From contig CP131915.1 of NCBI GenBank assembly GCA_030704225.1, positions 558,001-622,000 of the forward strand: 64,000 bases of DNA, in the 5' to 3' direction. This document shows, piece after piece, positions 26,408 to 35,067 of the stretch (position 1 is the stretch's first letter; the number at the start of each line of letters is the position of its first letter). Below the pieces are notes generated by a model that had not been told where the DNA came from, made no database searches, and saw nothing but the letters and a program-made list of their open reading frames with translations. The translations under genes and the position numbers were made by a program. This stretch comes from Kosakonia sp. H02 (GTDB lineage: Bacteria; Pseudomonadota; Gammaproteobacteria; Enterobacterales; Enterobacteriaceae).

Positions 26408-27163
26408 GTGCATTATCAGCCACAACGCGACCTGTTGAATGGCCGCATCATTCTTATCACCGGTGCCAGCGACGGTATTGGAAAAGAAGCGGCTCTGACT
26501 TATGCCCGCCACGGCGCCAACCTGATTTTGCTGGGCCGTAACGAAGAAAAATTGCGCCAGGTCTCACAATTAATCAATGACGAAGGGCAGACGGCGCAGT
26601 GGTTCACCCTTGATATGGCAACCTGCACGCCCGAAGCCTGCCAGCAACTGGCGGATAATATTGCCGCCATTACGCCGCACCTTGATGGCGTACTACACAA
26701 CGCGGGTTTGCTGGGAGATATTTGCCCGATGAGCGAGCAAGTTCCGGCGATGTGGGACGAGGTCATGCAGGTGAATATCAACGCGACCTTTTATCTGACT
26801 CAGGCGCTTCTTCCTTTATTACTCAACGCGGAAAGTGGTTCTCTGGTGTTCACTTCCTCCAGCGTGGGCCGCCAGGGGCGCGCTAACTGGGGAGCCTACG
26901 CGGTTTCCAAGTTTGCCACCGAGGGGATGATGCAAGTGCTGGCAGAAGAGTATCAGAACCGTCTGCGCGTCAACTGTATCAACCCTGGCGGAACCCGCAC
27001 TAAAATGCGCGCCAGCGCGTTCCCGACGGAAGATCCGCAAAAACTGAAAACCCCCGCCGATATTATGCCGCTCTATTTATGGCTGATGGGCGATGACAGC
27101 CGCCGTAAAACCGGGATGAGCTTTGACGCGCAACCCGGACGTAAACCAGGAATTTCACAATGA
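26408..27163 (+). CDS. yciK: YciK, short-chain dehydrogenase/reductase
   Basis: A 251-residue cytoplasmic oxidoreductase of the SDR family. The NAD(P)-binding motif TGASDGIG lies at about residues 18-25, NAGLLG follows, and the catalytic Tyr-x3-Lys is YAVSK. The start is GTG at 26408 behind a TGAGGAGA ribosome site, as I recall for E. coli. Its stop overlaps the ATG of btuR (ATGA), so the two are coupled. The physiological substrate is unknown; the link with cobalamin adenosylation is positional only. Confidence 0.94.
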   Translation: MHYQPQRDLLNGRIILITGASDGIGKEAALTYARHGANLILLGRNEEKLRQVSQLINDEGQTAQWFTLDMATCTPEACQQLADNIAAITPHLDGVLHNAGLLGDICPMSEQVPAMWDEVMQVNINATFYLTQALLPLLLNAESGSLVFTSSSVGRQGRANWGAYAVSKFATEGMMQVLAEEYQNRLRVNCINPGGTRTKMRASAFPTEDPQKLKTPADIMPLYLWLMGDDSRRKTGMSFDAQPGRKPGISQ

Positions 27164-27750
27164 GCGAAGAACGTTACCAGCAACGCCAGCAGCGTGTAAA
27201 AGAACGCGTGGATGCACGCGTTGCCGCTGCGCAGGATGAACGTGGGGTAATTATTGTTTTTACCGGCAACGGCAAAGGCAAAACCACGGCGGCATTTGGT
27301 ACCGCCACCCGCGCCGTCGGTCATGGCAAAAAAGTGGGCGCGATCCAGTTTATTAAAGGCACCTGGCCGAACGGCGAGCGTAACTTACTGGAACCGTTGG
27401 GTGTGGAATTTCAGGTGATGGCCACTGGCTTCACGTGGGATACACAGAACCGCGAAAGCGACACTGCCGCCTGTCTTGCGGTCTGGCAGCATGCCGAACG
27501 TATGCTGGCCGATCCCTGTCTGGATATGGTGCTGCTGGATGAGCTGACGTATATGGTGGCGTACGATTATCTGCCGCTGGGAACGGTGCTGAACGCATTG
27601 AAAAACCGCCCGACGACACAGACAGTGATCATCACCGGTCGCGGTTGCCATCGCGATATTCTGGAACTGGCGGATACGGTCAGCGAGTTACGACCGGTGA
27701 AACATGCGTTCGAAGCGGGCGTAAAAGCGCAAATCGGGATTGATTACTGA
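27160..27750 (+). CDS. btuR: Cob(I)yrinic acid a,c-diamide adenosyltransferase
   Basis: Transfers the adenosyl group of ATP to the cobalt of corrinoids to make adenosylcobalamin; 196 residues, also known as CobA/CobO. The P-loop GNGKGKTTAAFG is at about residues 36-47, and LDELTYMVAYDYL is the family's second nucleotide motif. It overlaps yciK by four bases. No cob operon is in the window, so a salvage role is likely, as in E. coli. A strong terminator follows the stop. Confidence 0.96.
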   Translation: MSEERYQQRQQRVKERVDARVAAAQDERGVIIVFTGNGKGKTTAAFGTATRAVGHGKKVGAIQFIKGTWPNGERNLLEPLGVEFQVMATGFTWDTQNRESDTAACLAVWQHAERMLADPCLDMVLLDELTYMVAYDYLPLGTVLNALKNRPTTQTVIITGRGCHRDILELADTVSELRPVKHAFEAGVKAQIGIDY

Positions 27751-27755
27751 GCATT

Positions 27756-27779
27756 AAAAAGGGGCTTTCGCCCCTTTTT
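27756..27779. terminator. Bidirectional terminator btuR / rluB
   Basis: Stem AAAAAGGGGC / GCCCCTTTTT with a TTTC loop; the A and T flanks make it functional in both directions between these convergent genes. Confidence 0.92.
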
Positions 27780-27780
27780 G

Positions 27781-28659
27781 TTAATCGTTTTTACTACGAC
27801 CACCACCAGAGCGGCGGTTACCGGCCGGTTGGTTGTGGCGTTTAACAGCGCGACGGATCTGGTTTGCTTTCATGCGACGGCGATCTTTTTCCACCGCCAC
27901 TTTTGACTGCGTTTCCGCGTCCAGACCTACCAGCTCACGTAGGTAGTTGGTTTGCGCCAGATCCAGCTCCGTCCAGCCGCCGCGTGGCAGACCTTTCGGC
28001 AGGGGAATATCGCCATAACGCACACGAATCAGGCGGCTGACCTGGACACCCACCGCTTCCCACAGGCGACGCACTTCGCGGTTACGCCCTTCGGTCAGCG
28101 TTACGTTGTACCACTGGTTAATGCCTTCGCCGCCGCTGAATTTGATGGTTTTGAAGGCCGCCGGGCCATCTTCCAGTTGCACGCCGCGAGCCAGATCGCG
28201 CAATTTTGCGTCGTCGACTTCACCAAACACGCGCACGGCATATTCACGTTCAACTTCACGGCTTGGGTGCATCAGGCGGTTCGCCAGCTCACCGTCGGTC
28301 GTAAACAGCAACAGCCCGCAGGTATTGACATCAAGGCGTCCAACCGCAATCCAGCGCGCCCCACGCAATTTTGGCAGACGGTCGAACACCGTCGGGCGAC
28401 CTTCAGGATCGTTGCGTGTGCACAGCTCGCCTTCCGGTTTGTAGTACGCCAGCACGCGACAGATCTGCTCGACGGACTCTTTCACCGAAATGAGATGACC
28501 ATCAATACGGATTTTTAGCCCCGGCGTCACGTCAACACGATCACCAAGCGTAGCGACTTTACCGTCAACGCTGACACGACCGGCTTCAATAATAGATTCG
28601 ATTTCACGGCGGGAGCCGTGGCCAGCCCGCGCCAGCACTTTCTGTAGTTTCTCGCTCAT
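27781..28659 (-). CDS. rluB: RluB, 23S rRNA pseudouridine(2605) synthase
   Basis: Modifies U2605 of 23S rRNA. The 292-residue protein has an N-terminal S4 RNA-binding domain (about 3-60) and an RsuA-type pseudouridine synthase domain with the catalytic Asp110 in VGRLDVNTCGLLLFT. The C-terminal tail is Arg/Lys/Gly rich, consistent with RNA binding. Position and length match E. coli. It is convergent with btuR; about 100 bases separate it from yciO upstream. Confidence 0.96.
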   Translation of the reverse strand: MSEKLQKVLARAGHGSRREIESIIEAGRVSVDGKVATLGDRVDVTPGLKIRIDGHLISVKESVEQICRVLAYYKPEGELCTRNDPEGRPTVFDRLPKLRGARWIAVGRLDVNTCGLLLFTTDGELANRLMHPSREVEREYAVRVFGEVDDAKLRDLARGVQLEDGPAAFKTIKFSGGEGINQWYNVTLTEGRNREVRRLWEAVGVQVSRLIRVRYGDIPLPKGLPRGGWTELDLAQTNYLRELVGLDAETQSKVAVEKDRRRMKANQIRRAVKRHNQPAGNRRSGGGRSKND

Positions 28660-28757
28660 AGAGCATCCTTAGATGTCGCCTTCACAGGCGTCGAATAGGG
28701 TCATCAGTTCGGCGAAGCCGTTGCTGAAATGGCCGCGTAGTATAGCGGCTTGCGCCA

Positions 28758-29378
28758 CTATAAGAAAGGCCTAACATCGCCAACACCTTCACGAACCACC
28801 ACCGGAGAATCATCTGTCAAATCTATAACCGTTGTCGGCTGTTGACCGAGATAACCGCCATGAATAATCAAATCCACCTCTTTCGCCAACCGCTCTTTGA
28901 TTTCATCGGGATCTGACTCGGTAAATTCGTTGCCTGGCAACATTAACGAGGTCGACAGCATTGGTTCGTTGAGGTTTTCCAATAGCGCCAGCGCAATCGG
29001 GTTCGACGGCACACGCAAGCCGATGGTTTTCCGTTTTTCCTGTAACAAACGGCGCGGCACCTCTTTCGTCCCTTTCAGGATGAACGTGTAATTGCCCGGC
29101 GTGTTGTTTTTGATCAGGCGAAACGCCACGTTATCGACGAACGAATATGTTGATAGTTCCGACAGATCGCGACACATCAACGTGAAGTTGTGGCCGTCCG
29201 GCAGGTGACGAATGCGGCAAATACGCTCCATCGCCCCTTTATCTTCAAGCTTGCAGCCCAGCGCATAGCCGGAATCTGTGGGATAGACGATAACTCCGCC
29301 TTTACGCACGATATCTACCGCCTGGTTAATCAAACGCGGCTGGGGATTATCCGGGTGAATATAAAAAAACTGACTCAT
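28758..29378 (-). CDS. yciO: YciO, YrdC/Sua5-family protein
   Basis: A 206-residue protein of the Sua5/YciO/YrdC family, whose better known members make threonylcarbamoyl-AMP for tRNA t6A. The binding pocket blocks YPTDSGYALGC, KRKTIGLRVP and MLSTSLMLPG are present. In E. coli YciO is not essential and its role is unsettled. The start at 29378 (MSQFFYIHPDNPQ) overlaps the rnm stop by four bases, so it is coupled to rnm. An upstream in-frame start would add 13 residues inside rnm. Confidence 0.94.
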   Translation of the reverse strand: MSQFFYIHPDNPQPRLINQAVDIVRKGGVIVYPTDSGYALGCKLEDKGAMERICRIRHLPDGHNFTLMCRDLSELSTYSFVDNVAFRLIKNNTPGNYTFILKGTKEVPRRLLQEKRKTIGLRVPSNPIALALLENLNEPMLSTSLMLPGNEFTESDPDEIKERLAKEVDLIIHGGYLGQQPTTVIDLTDDSPVVVREGVGDVRPFL

Positions 29379-30259
29379 ACTTCCCTCTTCTCTATAGGGT
29401 TCTGCGGCTGCTCCCATTTAAGCCAGACGCCGTCAACACCGGCCGGAAGCCAGAGCTTACGCCCCAATTCGATCCACGGGCAGGGCTGGTGGAAATCCGA
29501 TCCTTGCGACGCCAGTAAACCGAACTGACGGGCATAAACCGCGAGCTGCGCTCTTTCATTGGGAGCCTGCTGGCATTGGGCAACTTCTATCGCCTCGCCG
29601 CCGCTTTGAGCAAAATGCGCCAGCAGTCTTTTCAACCACTTAGCGGACAGATTATAACGCCCTGGATGGGCTATTACCGCCGTTCCGCCAGAATGATGAA
29701 TCACATCAATGGCTTGTTCTATTGTACACCACTGAGGCGGGACATAACCCGTTTTCCCCCTAGCAAGGTATTTTTTGAAGACATCGGCCATATTGCTCGC
29801 CTTGCCCTGCTCCACCAGAAAGCGGGCAAAATGACCGCGCGTCACATTCGCGCCCTGCGCCAGACGCTGCGCGCCTTCCCATGCGCCGGGGATATGAGCC
29901 TTCTCCAGCCGTTCGGCAATAAGCTGCGCGCGATCGGTACGACGTTGCGATTGTGCCTGTAAAAAGTCACGCATCGCCGGGTGGGCAATATCAATATTCA
30001 GCCCAACAATATGAATTTCGTGATTTTCCCAAACCGTGGAAATTTCCACACCACTGATTAACTGCAAATTCAGCCCGGCGCGGGCAATTTCGGCGCGCGC
30101 GGCGGGAATGGCATCCGTGGTGTCATGATCGGTAATCGCCAGCGTTCCGATACGCATCTCAACCGCGCGATGCACCAGTTGTTCGGGGGAAAGAAGGCCA
30201 TCGGAGGCGCGGGTATGGCTATGAAGATCGTAAATAATGGCGTAATTCGTGTCGCTCAA
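29375..30259 (-). CDS. rnm: Rnm (YciV/TrpH), PHP-domain 5'-3' exoribonuclease
   Basis: A 294-residue PHP-domain phosphoesterase. The metal ligands begin in YDLHSHTRASDG (about residues 10-21); further motifs are ITDHDTTDA, ISGVEIST, IAHPGRYNL and GSDFHQPC. E. coli Rnm trims the 5' ends of ribosomal and small RNAs and also releases phosphate from 3',5'-bisphosphates. It is divergent from the trp operon, whose promoter lies in the 140-base gap between them, and is coupled by ATGA overlap to yciO. Confidence 0.95.
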   Translation of the reverse strand: MSDTNYAIIYDLHSHTRASDGLLSPEQLVHRAVEMRIGTLAITDHDTTDAIPAARAEIARAGLNLQLISGVEISTVWENHEIHIVGLNIDIAHPAMRDFLQAQSQRRTDRAQLIAERLEKAHIPGAWEGAQRLAQGANVTRGHFARFLVEQGKASNMADVFKKYLARGKTGYVPPQWCTIEQAIDVIHHSGGTAVIAHPGRYNLSAKWLKRLLAHFAQSGGEAIEVAQCQQAPNERAQLAVYARQFGLLASQGSDFHQPCPWIELGRKLWLPAGVDGVWLKWEQPQNPIEKREV

Positions 30260-30336
30260 AGCGGCTCCGTTAATTCATCAGGACATCTGTTTGTGCACTA
30301 TCATAACGCTCATGCATTATTTTCTAAAATCGCGGC

Positions 30337-30365
30337 TTGACTTTCTTTCCATGAACCAGTTAACT
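30337..30365 (+). promoter_or_regulatory. trp operon promoter
   Basis: TTGACT (-35, 30337-30342) and TTAACT (-10, 30360-30365) with a 17-base spacer. The arrangement copies the E. coli trp promoter, including the -10 embedded in the TrpR operator. Confidence 0.93.
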
Positions 30366-30370
30366 AGTAC
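30353..30370 (+). promoter_or_regulatory. TrpR operator
   Basis: Near-palindrome GAACCAGTTAACTAGTAC that covers the -10 element. The right half matches the consensus half-site CTAGTAC fully; the left half differs at a few positions. Tryptophan-bound TrpR here would block the promoter. Confidence 0.88.
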
Positions 30371-30399
30371 GCAAGTTCACTCAACAAGGTATCACGAAA

Positions 30400-30444
30400 A
30401 TGAATGCACATTTCTCTTCCAACCGCTGGTGGCGCACTCCCTGA
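30400..30444 (+). CDS. trpL: TrpL, trp operon leader peptide
   Basis: Fourteen-codon leader MNAHFSSNRWWRTP with two adjacent Trp codons, the sensor of charged tRNA-Trp. Ribosome stalling at the Trp pair favours the antiterminator and lets transcription enter trpE. It differs from E. coli TrpL in its first half but keeps the WWRT core. Its ATG follows an AAGG site. Confidence 0.93.
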   Translation: MNAHFSSNRWWRTP

Positions 30445-30488
30445 CCAGGGCTGTGAAATCACGTGCGCATTCAGCATACCGATACCAG

Positions 30489-30515
30489 GCCCGCTCACTT
30501 AGCGGGCTTTTTTTT
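30489..30515 (+). terminator. trp attenuator (terminator hairpin)
   Basis: Perfect 7-bp stem GCCCGCT / AGCGGGC with a CACTT loop and eight T. It is the 3:4 hairpin of the trp leader, about 45 bases after the trpL stop, and closes 29 bases before the assigned trpE ATG. Confidence 0.95.
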
Positions 30516-30543
30516 GAACAAATTTATGAGAGCGACACTGCAA

Positions 30544-32100
30544 ATGCAAAAACCGGCACTCGAACTTTTAACCAGTCAAGCCAGCTACCGTGGCAATCCA
30601 ACGGCGCTGTTCCACCAACTCTGCGCCGATCGCCCGGCAACGTTGTTGCTCGAATCAGCGGATATCGACAGTAAAAATGATTTAAAAAGCCTGCTACTGG
30701 TAGACAGCGCATTGCGCATTACCGCATTAGGTGACACCGTCACGATTCGCGCATTAACCGCCAATGGCGCAGCCCTGCTCGCTTTGCTTGATAAGGCGCT
30801 TCCCGCAGGCGTGGAAAACACCGTTTTGGCAGATGGCCGCGAGCTGCGCTTTCCTGCGGTGAGCAATCTGCTTGATGAAGACGCCCGTCTCTGCTCGCTC
30901 TCGGTTTTCGATGCATTTCGCTTATTACAGAGCCTGGTTGATGTTCCCGTTGAAGAGCGCGAAGCGATGTTTTTCGGCGGTCTGTTCGCCTATGACCTGG
31001 TGGCCGGTTTTGAAGAGCTGCCCAGTCTGAATCATGACCGCCGCTGCCCGGATTACTGCTTTTATCTCGCCGAAACCTTACTGGTGATCGACCACCAGAA
31101 ACAGCAGACGCGCATTCAGGCGAGCCTGTTTACCGACGCCGCCAGCGAAAAAGATCGCCTGCTGCAACGCATCAATATGCTGCGCCAGCAGATTGACACC
31201 CCCGCCGCGCCGCTGCCGGTTGAGACCGTTGAACATATGCGTTGTGACTGCAACCAGAGCGATGAAGAGTACGGCAATATTGTGCGTAAAATGCAAAAAG
31301 CGATCCGCGCCGGGGAAATTTTCCAGGTCGTGCCCTCACGCCGTTTCACCTTGCCCTGCCCGTCACCGCTTGCGGCTTATGAAGTGCTGAAAAAGAGTAA
31401 CCCAAGCCCCTATATGTTCTTTATGCAGGATGAAGATTTCACCCTGTTTGGCGCTTCCCCGGAAAGCTCGCTGAAATACGATGCCAGCAACCGTCAGATT
31501 GAAATTTACCCTATCGCCGGTACGCGCCCGCGCGGTCGCCGCCCGGATGGTTCACTCGATCGCGACCTCGATAGCCGCATCGAGCTGGACATGCGAACCG
31601 ATCATAAAGAGCTCTCCGAACATTTGATGCTGGTTGACCTGGCGCGTAACGATTTAGCGCGTATCTGTACCCCTGGCAGCCGCTACGTTGCCGATCTGAC
31701 AAAAGTCGATCGCTATTCTTACGTGATGCATCTGGTCTCCCGTGTGGTTGGCGAGCTACGCCAGGATTTAGATGTCCTGCATGCTTATCGTGCCTGCATG
31801 AATATGGGCACGCTGAGCGGCGCACCGAAAGTACGCGCCATGCAGCTGATTGCCGAGGCGGAAGGTTCACGTCGGGGCAGCTACGGTGGCGCAGTCGGTT
31901 ATTTTACCGCCCATGGCGATCTGGATACCTGCATTGTTATCCGCTCCGCCTGGGTTGAGGACGGTGTGGCAACGATACAGGCCGGTGCAGGCGTGGTACT
32001 GGACTCCGTACCGCAATCTGAAGCCGACGAAACACGCAATAAAGCCCGCGCGGTTCTGCGCGCTATCGCCACCGCACACCACGCACAGGAGACGTTCTGA
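30544..32100 (+). CDS. trpE: Anthranilate synthase component I
   Basis: Makes anthranilate from chorismate with ammonia delivered by TrpG. From the ATG at 30544 the protein has 518 residues; the chorismate-binding domain fills the C-terminal half (PIAGTRPRGRR, ELSEHLMLVDLARND). The feedback motif LLESADIDSK is near residue 35. The start is unclear: aligned with E. coli by the leader and MQTQKP, the position of the E. coli ATG is CTG (30538), and an ATG at 30526 would give 524 residues. The GAGAG site suits CTG or the later ATG. Its stop overlaps trpGD by one base. Confidence 0.94.
   Translation: MQKPALELLTSQASYRGNPTALFHQLCADRPATLLLESADIDSKNDLKSLLLVDSALRITALGDTVTIRALTANGAALLALLDKALPAGVENTVLADGRELRFPAVSNLLDEDARLCSLSVFDAFRLLQSLVDVPVEEREAMFFGGLFAYDLVAGFEELPSLNHDRRCPDYCFYLAETLLVIDHQKQQTRIQASLFTDAASEKDRLLQRINMLRQQIDTPAAPLPVETVEHMRCDCNQSDEEYGNIVRKMQKAIRAGEIFQVVPSRRFTLPCPSPLAAYEVLKKSNPSPYMFFMQDEDFTLFGASPESSLKYDASNRQIEIYPIAGTRPRGRRPDGSLDRDLDSRIELDMRTDHKELSEHLMLVDLARNDLARICTPGSRYVADLTKVDRYSYVMHLVSRVVGELRQDLDVLHAYRACMNMGTLSGAPKVRAMQLIAEAEGSRRGSYGGAVGYFTAHGDLDTCIVIRSAWVEDGVATIQAGAGVVLDSVPQSEADETRNKARAVLRAIATAHHAQETF
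30731..30743. promoter_or_regulatory. matS-like site (MatP binding, terminus macrodomain)
   Basis: GTGACACCGTCAC fits the palindromic matS consensus GTGACRNYGTCAC at every position. It lies inside trpE, codons for GDTVT. MatP binding to such sites organises the replication-terminus region in enterobacteria. Only one was noticed in the window by eye. Confidence 0.6.
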
Positions 32101-33695
32101 TGGCTGATATTCTGCTGCTCGATAATATCGACTCTTTTACTTACAACCTGGCGGATCAGCTGCGTGCAAGCGGGCACAATGTGGTGATTTATCGCAACCA
32201 TGTTCCGGCCCAAACCTTAATCGACCGGCTGGCGACCATGCAAAACCCGGTACTGATGCTCTCGCCAGGCCCTGGTGCGCCGTCCGAAGCGGGTTGTATG
32301 CCGGAATTACTGACGCGCATGCGCGGAAAATTGCCGATTATCGGCATCTGTCTGGGTCATCAGGCGATTGTTGAAGCGTATGGCGGTTATGTGGGTCAGG
32401 CGGGGGAAATCCTGCACGGTAAAGCGTCCAGTATCGAACATGATGGCCAGGCGATGTTTGCTGGTTTAAGCAACCCGCTGCCCGTTGCGCGTTACCACTC
32501 GCTTGTCGGCAGCAACATTCCGGCCGGGTTGACCATTAATGCGCATTTTAATGGCATGGTGATGGCAGTTCGCCACGACGCCGATCGCGTTTGCGGTTTC
32601 CAGTTCCATCCTGAATCCATCCTGACGACGCAGGGCGCGCGTTTGCTGGAACAGACGCTGGCCTGGGCGCTGCAAAAGCTGGAACAGACCAATACATTGC
32701 AACCGATTCTGGAAAAACTCTACCAGGCGCAAACCTTGAGCCAGCAAGAGAGCCACCAGCTTTTCTCTGCCGTGGTTCGCGGAGAATTGAAGCCAGAGCA
32801 ACTGGCAGCGGCGCTGGTCAGTATGAAAATCCGCGGCGAGCATCCGCAGGAAATTGCCGGTGCGGCAACCGCGCTGCTGGAAAATGCAGCGCCTTTCCCA
32901 CGCCCTGACTATGCTTTTGCTGATATCGTCGGTACCGGCGGCGACGGCAGCAACAGTATTAATATTTCCACTGCCAGCGCGTTTGTCGCTGCGGCGTGCG
33001 GGCTGAAAGTCGCGAAACACGGCAACCGCAGCGTTTCCAGCCGCTCGGGTTCATCGGACTTGCTGGCCGCTTTTGGCATCAATCTGGATATGAATGCCGA
33101 TAAATCCCGCGCGGCGCTGGATGAGCTGGGAGTCTGCTTCCTGTTCGCGCCGAAATACCACACCGGTTTTCGCCACGCGATGCCCGTGCGTCAGCAGTTG
33201 AAAACGCGCACCCTGTTTAATGTGCTTGGGCCGTTGATCAACCCGGCGCATCCGCCACTGGCGCTGATTGGCGTTTATAGCGCAGAACTGGTGTTGCCGA
33301 TTGCCGAAACCCTGCGCGTTCTCGGTTATCAACGTGCAGCGGTGGTACACAGCGGCGGCATGGATGAAGTGTCACTTCATGCACCAACCGTGGTGGCAGA
33401 GCTTAATGATGGAGAGATCAAAAGCTATCAGTTGACGGCCGCAGACTTCGGCCTGACGCCTTATCATCAGGACGCGCTGGCTGGCGGCATGCCGGAAGAA
33501 AACCGTGACATTCTGACACGCTTATTACAAGGTAAAGGCGAGCCCGCGCATGAAGCCGCCGTGGCCGCCAACGTGGCGATGCTGATGCGTTTACACGGTG
33601 AAGAAGATTTACAGGTTAACGCGCAAAAAGTACTGGATGTGCTGCACAGCGGGGCAGCCTACGACAAAGTCACCGCACTTGCGGCAAGAGGGTAA
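32100..33695 (+). CDS. trpD: TrpGD fusion: anthranilate synthase glutaminase / phosphoribosyltransferase
   Basis: Bifunctional enzyme of 531 residues, the fused form typical of enterobacteria. Residues 1-195 are a class I glutamine amidotransferase with catalytic Cys84 (GICLGHQ) and the His/Glu pair in FQFHPES. From about 200 on is anthranilate phosphoribosyltransferase, with the PRPP motif GTGGDGSNSINIST and KHGNRSVSS. It begins on the last base of trpE and is followed after three bases by trpC. Confidence 0.97.
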   Translation: MADILLLDNIDSFTYNLADQLRASGHNVVIYRNHVPAQTLIDRLATMQNPVLMLSPGPGAPSEAGCMPELLTRMRGKLPIIGICLGHQAIVEAYGGYVGQAGEILHGKASSIEHDGQAMFAGLSNPLPVARYHSLVGSNIPAGLTINAHFNGMVMAVRHDADRVCGFQFHPESILTTQGARLLEQTLAWALQKLEQTNTLQPILEKLYQAQTLSQQESHQLFSAVVRGELKPEQLAAALVSMKIRGEHPQEIAGAATALLENAAPFPRPDYAFADIVGTGGDGSNSINISTASAFVAAACGLKVAKHGNRSVSSRSGSSDLLAAFGINLDMNADKSRAALDELGVCFLFAPKYHTGFRHAMPVRQQLKTRTLFNVLGPLINPAHPPLALIGVYSAELVLPIAETLRVLGYQRAAVVHSGGMDEVSLHAPTVVAELNDGEIKSYQLTAADFGLTPYHQDALAGGMPEENRDILTRLLQGKGEPAHEAAVAANVAMLMRLHGEEDLQVNAQKVLDVLHSGAAYDKVTALAARG

Positions 33696-33698
33696 AAA

Positions 33699-35057
33699 AT
33701 GCAGACCGTTTTAGCGAAAATCGTCGCCGACAAAGCCGTATGGGTTGCGGCGCGCAAGGAGCAACAACCGCTGGTCAGTTTTCAAAATGAAGTGGAGCCC
33801 AGTTCGCGCCGTTTTTACGATGCCCTGCGCGGTACGCATACCGCGTTTATCCTTGAGTGCAAAAAGGCTTCGCCATCGAAAGGCGTGATCCGCGATGACT
33901 TCGATCCGGCGCGGATCGCCAGCGTTTACCAGCATCACGCGTCGGCCATTTCCGTGCTAACCGACGAGAAATATTTTCAGGGCAGTTTCGATTTTCTGCG
34001 CATCGTCAGCGGCATCGCCCCGCAACCGATTCTGTGCAAAGACTTTATTATCGACGCGTATCAAATTTACCTGGCGCGTTATTACCAGGCGGATGCCTGC
34101 CTGCTGATGCTCTCGGTGCTGAATGACGAGCAATATCGCCAGCTTTCAGCGGTAGCACACAGCCTCAATATGGGTGTGCTCACCGAAGTGAGCAACGAAG
34201 AAGAACTGGAGCGCGCCATTGCGCTGGACGCCAAAGTGGTCGGCATTAATAACCGCGACCTGCGCGATCTTTCCATTGATTTGAACCGCACGCGCCAGCT
34301 TGCGCCGCGTCTCGGTGCAGGTGTTACGGTTATCAGCGAATCCGGGATCAATACCTACGCCCAGGTGCGCGAATTGAGCCATTTTGCCAACGGGTTTCTG
34401 ATTGGTTCCGCCTTAATGTCCCAGGACGATCTCGATGCCGCCGTCAAACGCGTATTATTAGGTGAAAACAAAGTCTGTGGCCTGACCCGCCCGCAGGATG
34501 CACAAGCTGCGTATCAAGCTGGAGCCATTTATGGCGGGCTGATTTTCGTTCCCTCTTCACCCCGTGCTGTCAATGACGAGCAGGCTCGCGAGGTCATGCA
34601 AGGCGCGCCGCTCCACTATGTCGGCGTGTTTCGTAACGCGCCAGTTGAAGACGTGGCCGCTAAAGCCGAAAAACACGGTCTGTTCGCCGTGCAGTTACAC
34701 GGCCAGGAAGATCAGGCTTATGTCGATGCCTTGCGCGCCGTGCTTGCGGCAAAGACACAAATCTGGAAAGCGCTCAGCGTCGGCGACACGCTCCCGCCGC
34801 GTAACTTGCAACAGGTGGATAAATACCTGTTCGACAACGGCCAGGGCGGTAGCGGCAAAAGCTTCGACTGGTCTCTGCTGGCTGGCGAATCCCTCGATAA
34901 TGTGTTGCTGGCAGGCGGTTTAGGTGCAGACAATTGCGTACAGGCGGCAAAAGCTGGCTGTGCCGGACTTGATTTTAATTCAGGCGTGGAGTCGGAACCG
35001 GGTATTAAAGATGCCAGCAAACTGGCCTCGGTTTTCCGCACACTGCGCGCTTATTAA
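33699..35057 (+). CDS. trpC: TrpCF fusion: indole-3-glycerol-phosphate synthase / PRA isomerase
   Basis: Bifunctional TIM-barrel pair of 452 residues. The synthase half (about 1-255) shows LECKKASPSKG, CKDFIID and ISESGI; the phosphoribosylanthranilate isomerase half (about 256-452) shows KVCGLTRPQDA, VQLHGQED and LAGGLG. It catalyses the two steps between TrpGD and tryptophan synthase. The fused state matches E. coli and relatives. Ten bases separate its stop from the trpB ATG. Confidence 0.97.
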   Translation: MQTVLAKIVADKAVWVAARKEQQPLVSFQNEVEPSSRRFYDALRGTHTAFILECKKASPSKGVIRDDFDPARIASVYQHHASAISVLTDEKYFQGSFDFLRIVSGIAPQPILCKDFIIDAYQIYLARYYQADACLLMLSVLNDEQYRQLSAVAHSLNMGVLTEVSNEEELERAIALDAKVVGINNRDLRDLSIDLNRTRQLAPRLGAGVTVISESGINTYAQVRELSHFANGFLIGSALMSQDDLDAAVKRVLLGENKVCGLTRPQDAQAAYQAGAIYGGLIFVPSSPRAVNDEQAREVMQGAPLHYVGVFRNAPVEDVAAKAEKHGLFAVQLHGQEDQAYVDALRAVLAAKTQIWKALSVGDTLPPRNLQQVDKYLFDNGQGGSGKSFDWSLLAGESLDNVLLAGGLGADNCVQAAKAGCAGLDFNSGVESEPGIKDASKLASVFRTLRAY

Positions 35058-35067
35058 GGAATAAGAG

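Noticed and set aside
30463..30543. Longer TrpE starting upstream at 30463
   Set aside because: The extension would be translated through the attenuator hairpin and its T run, and has no homologous counterpart.
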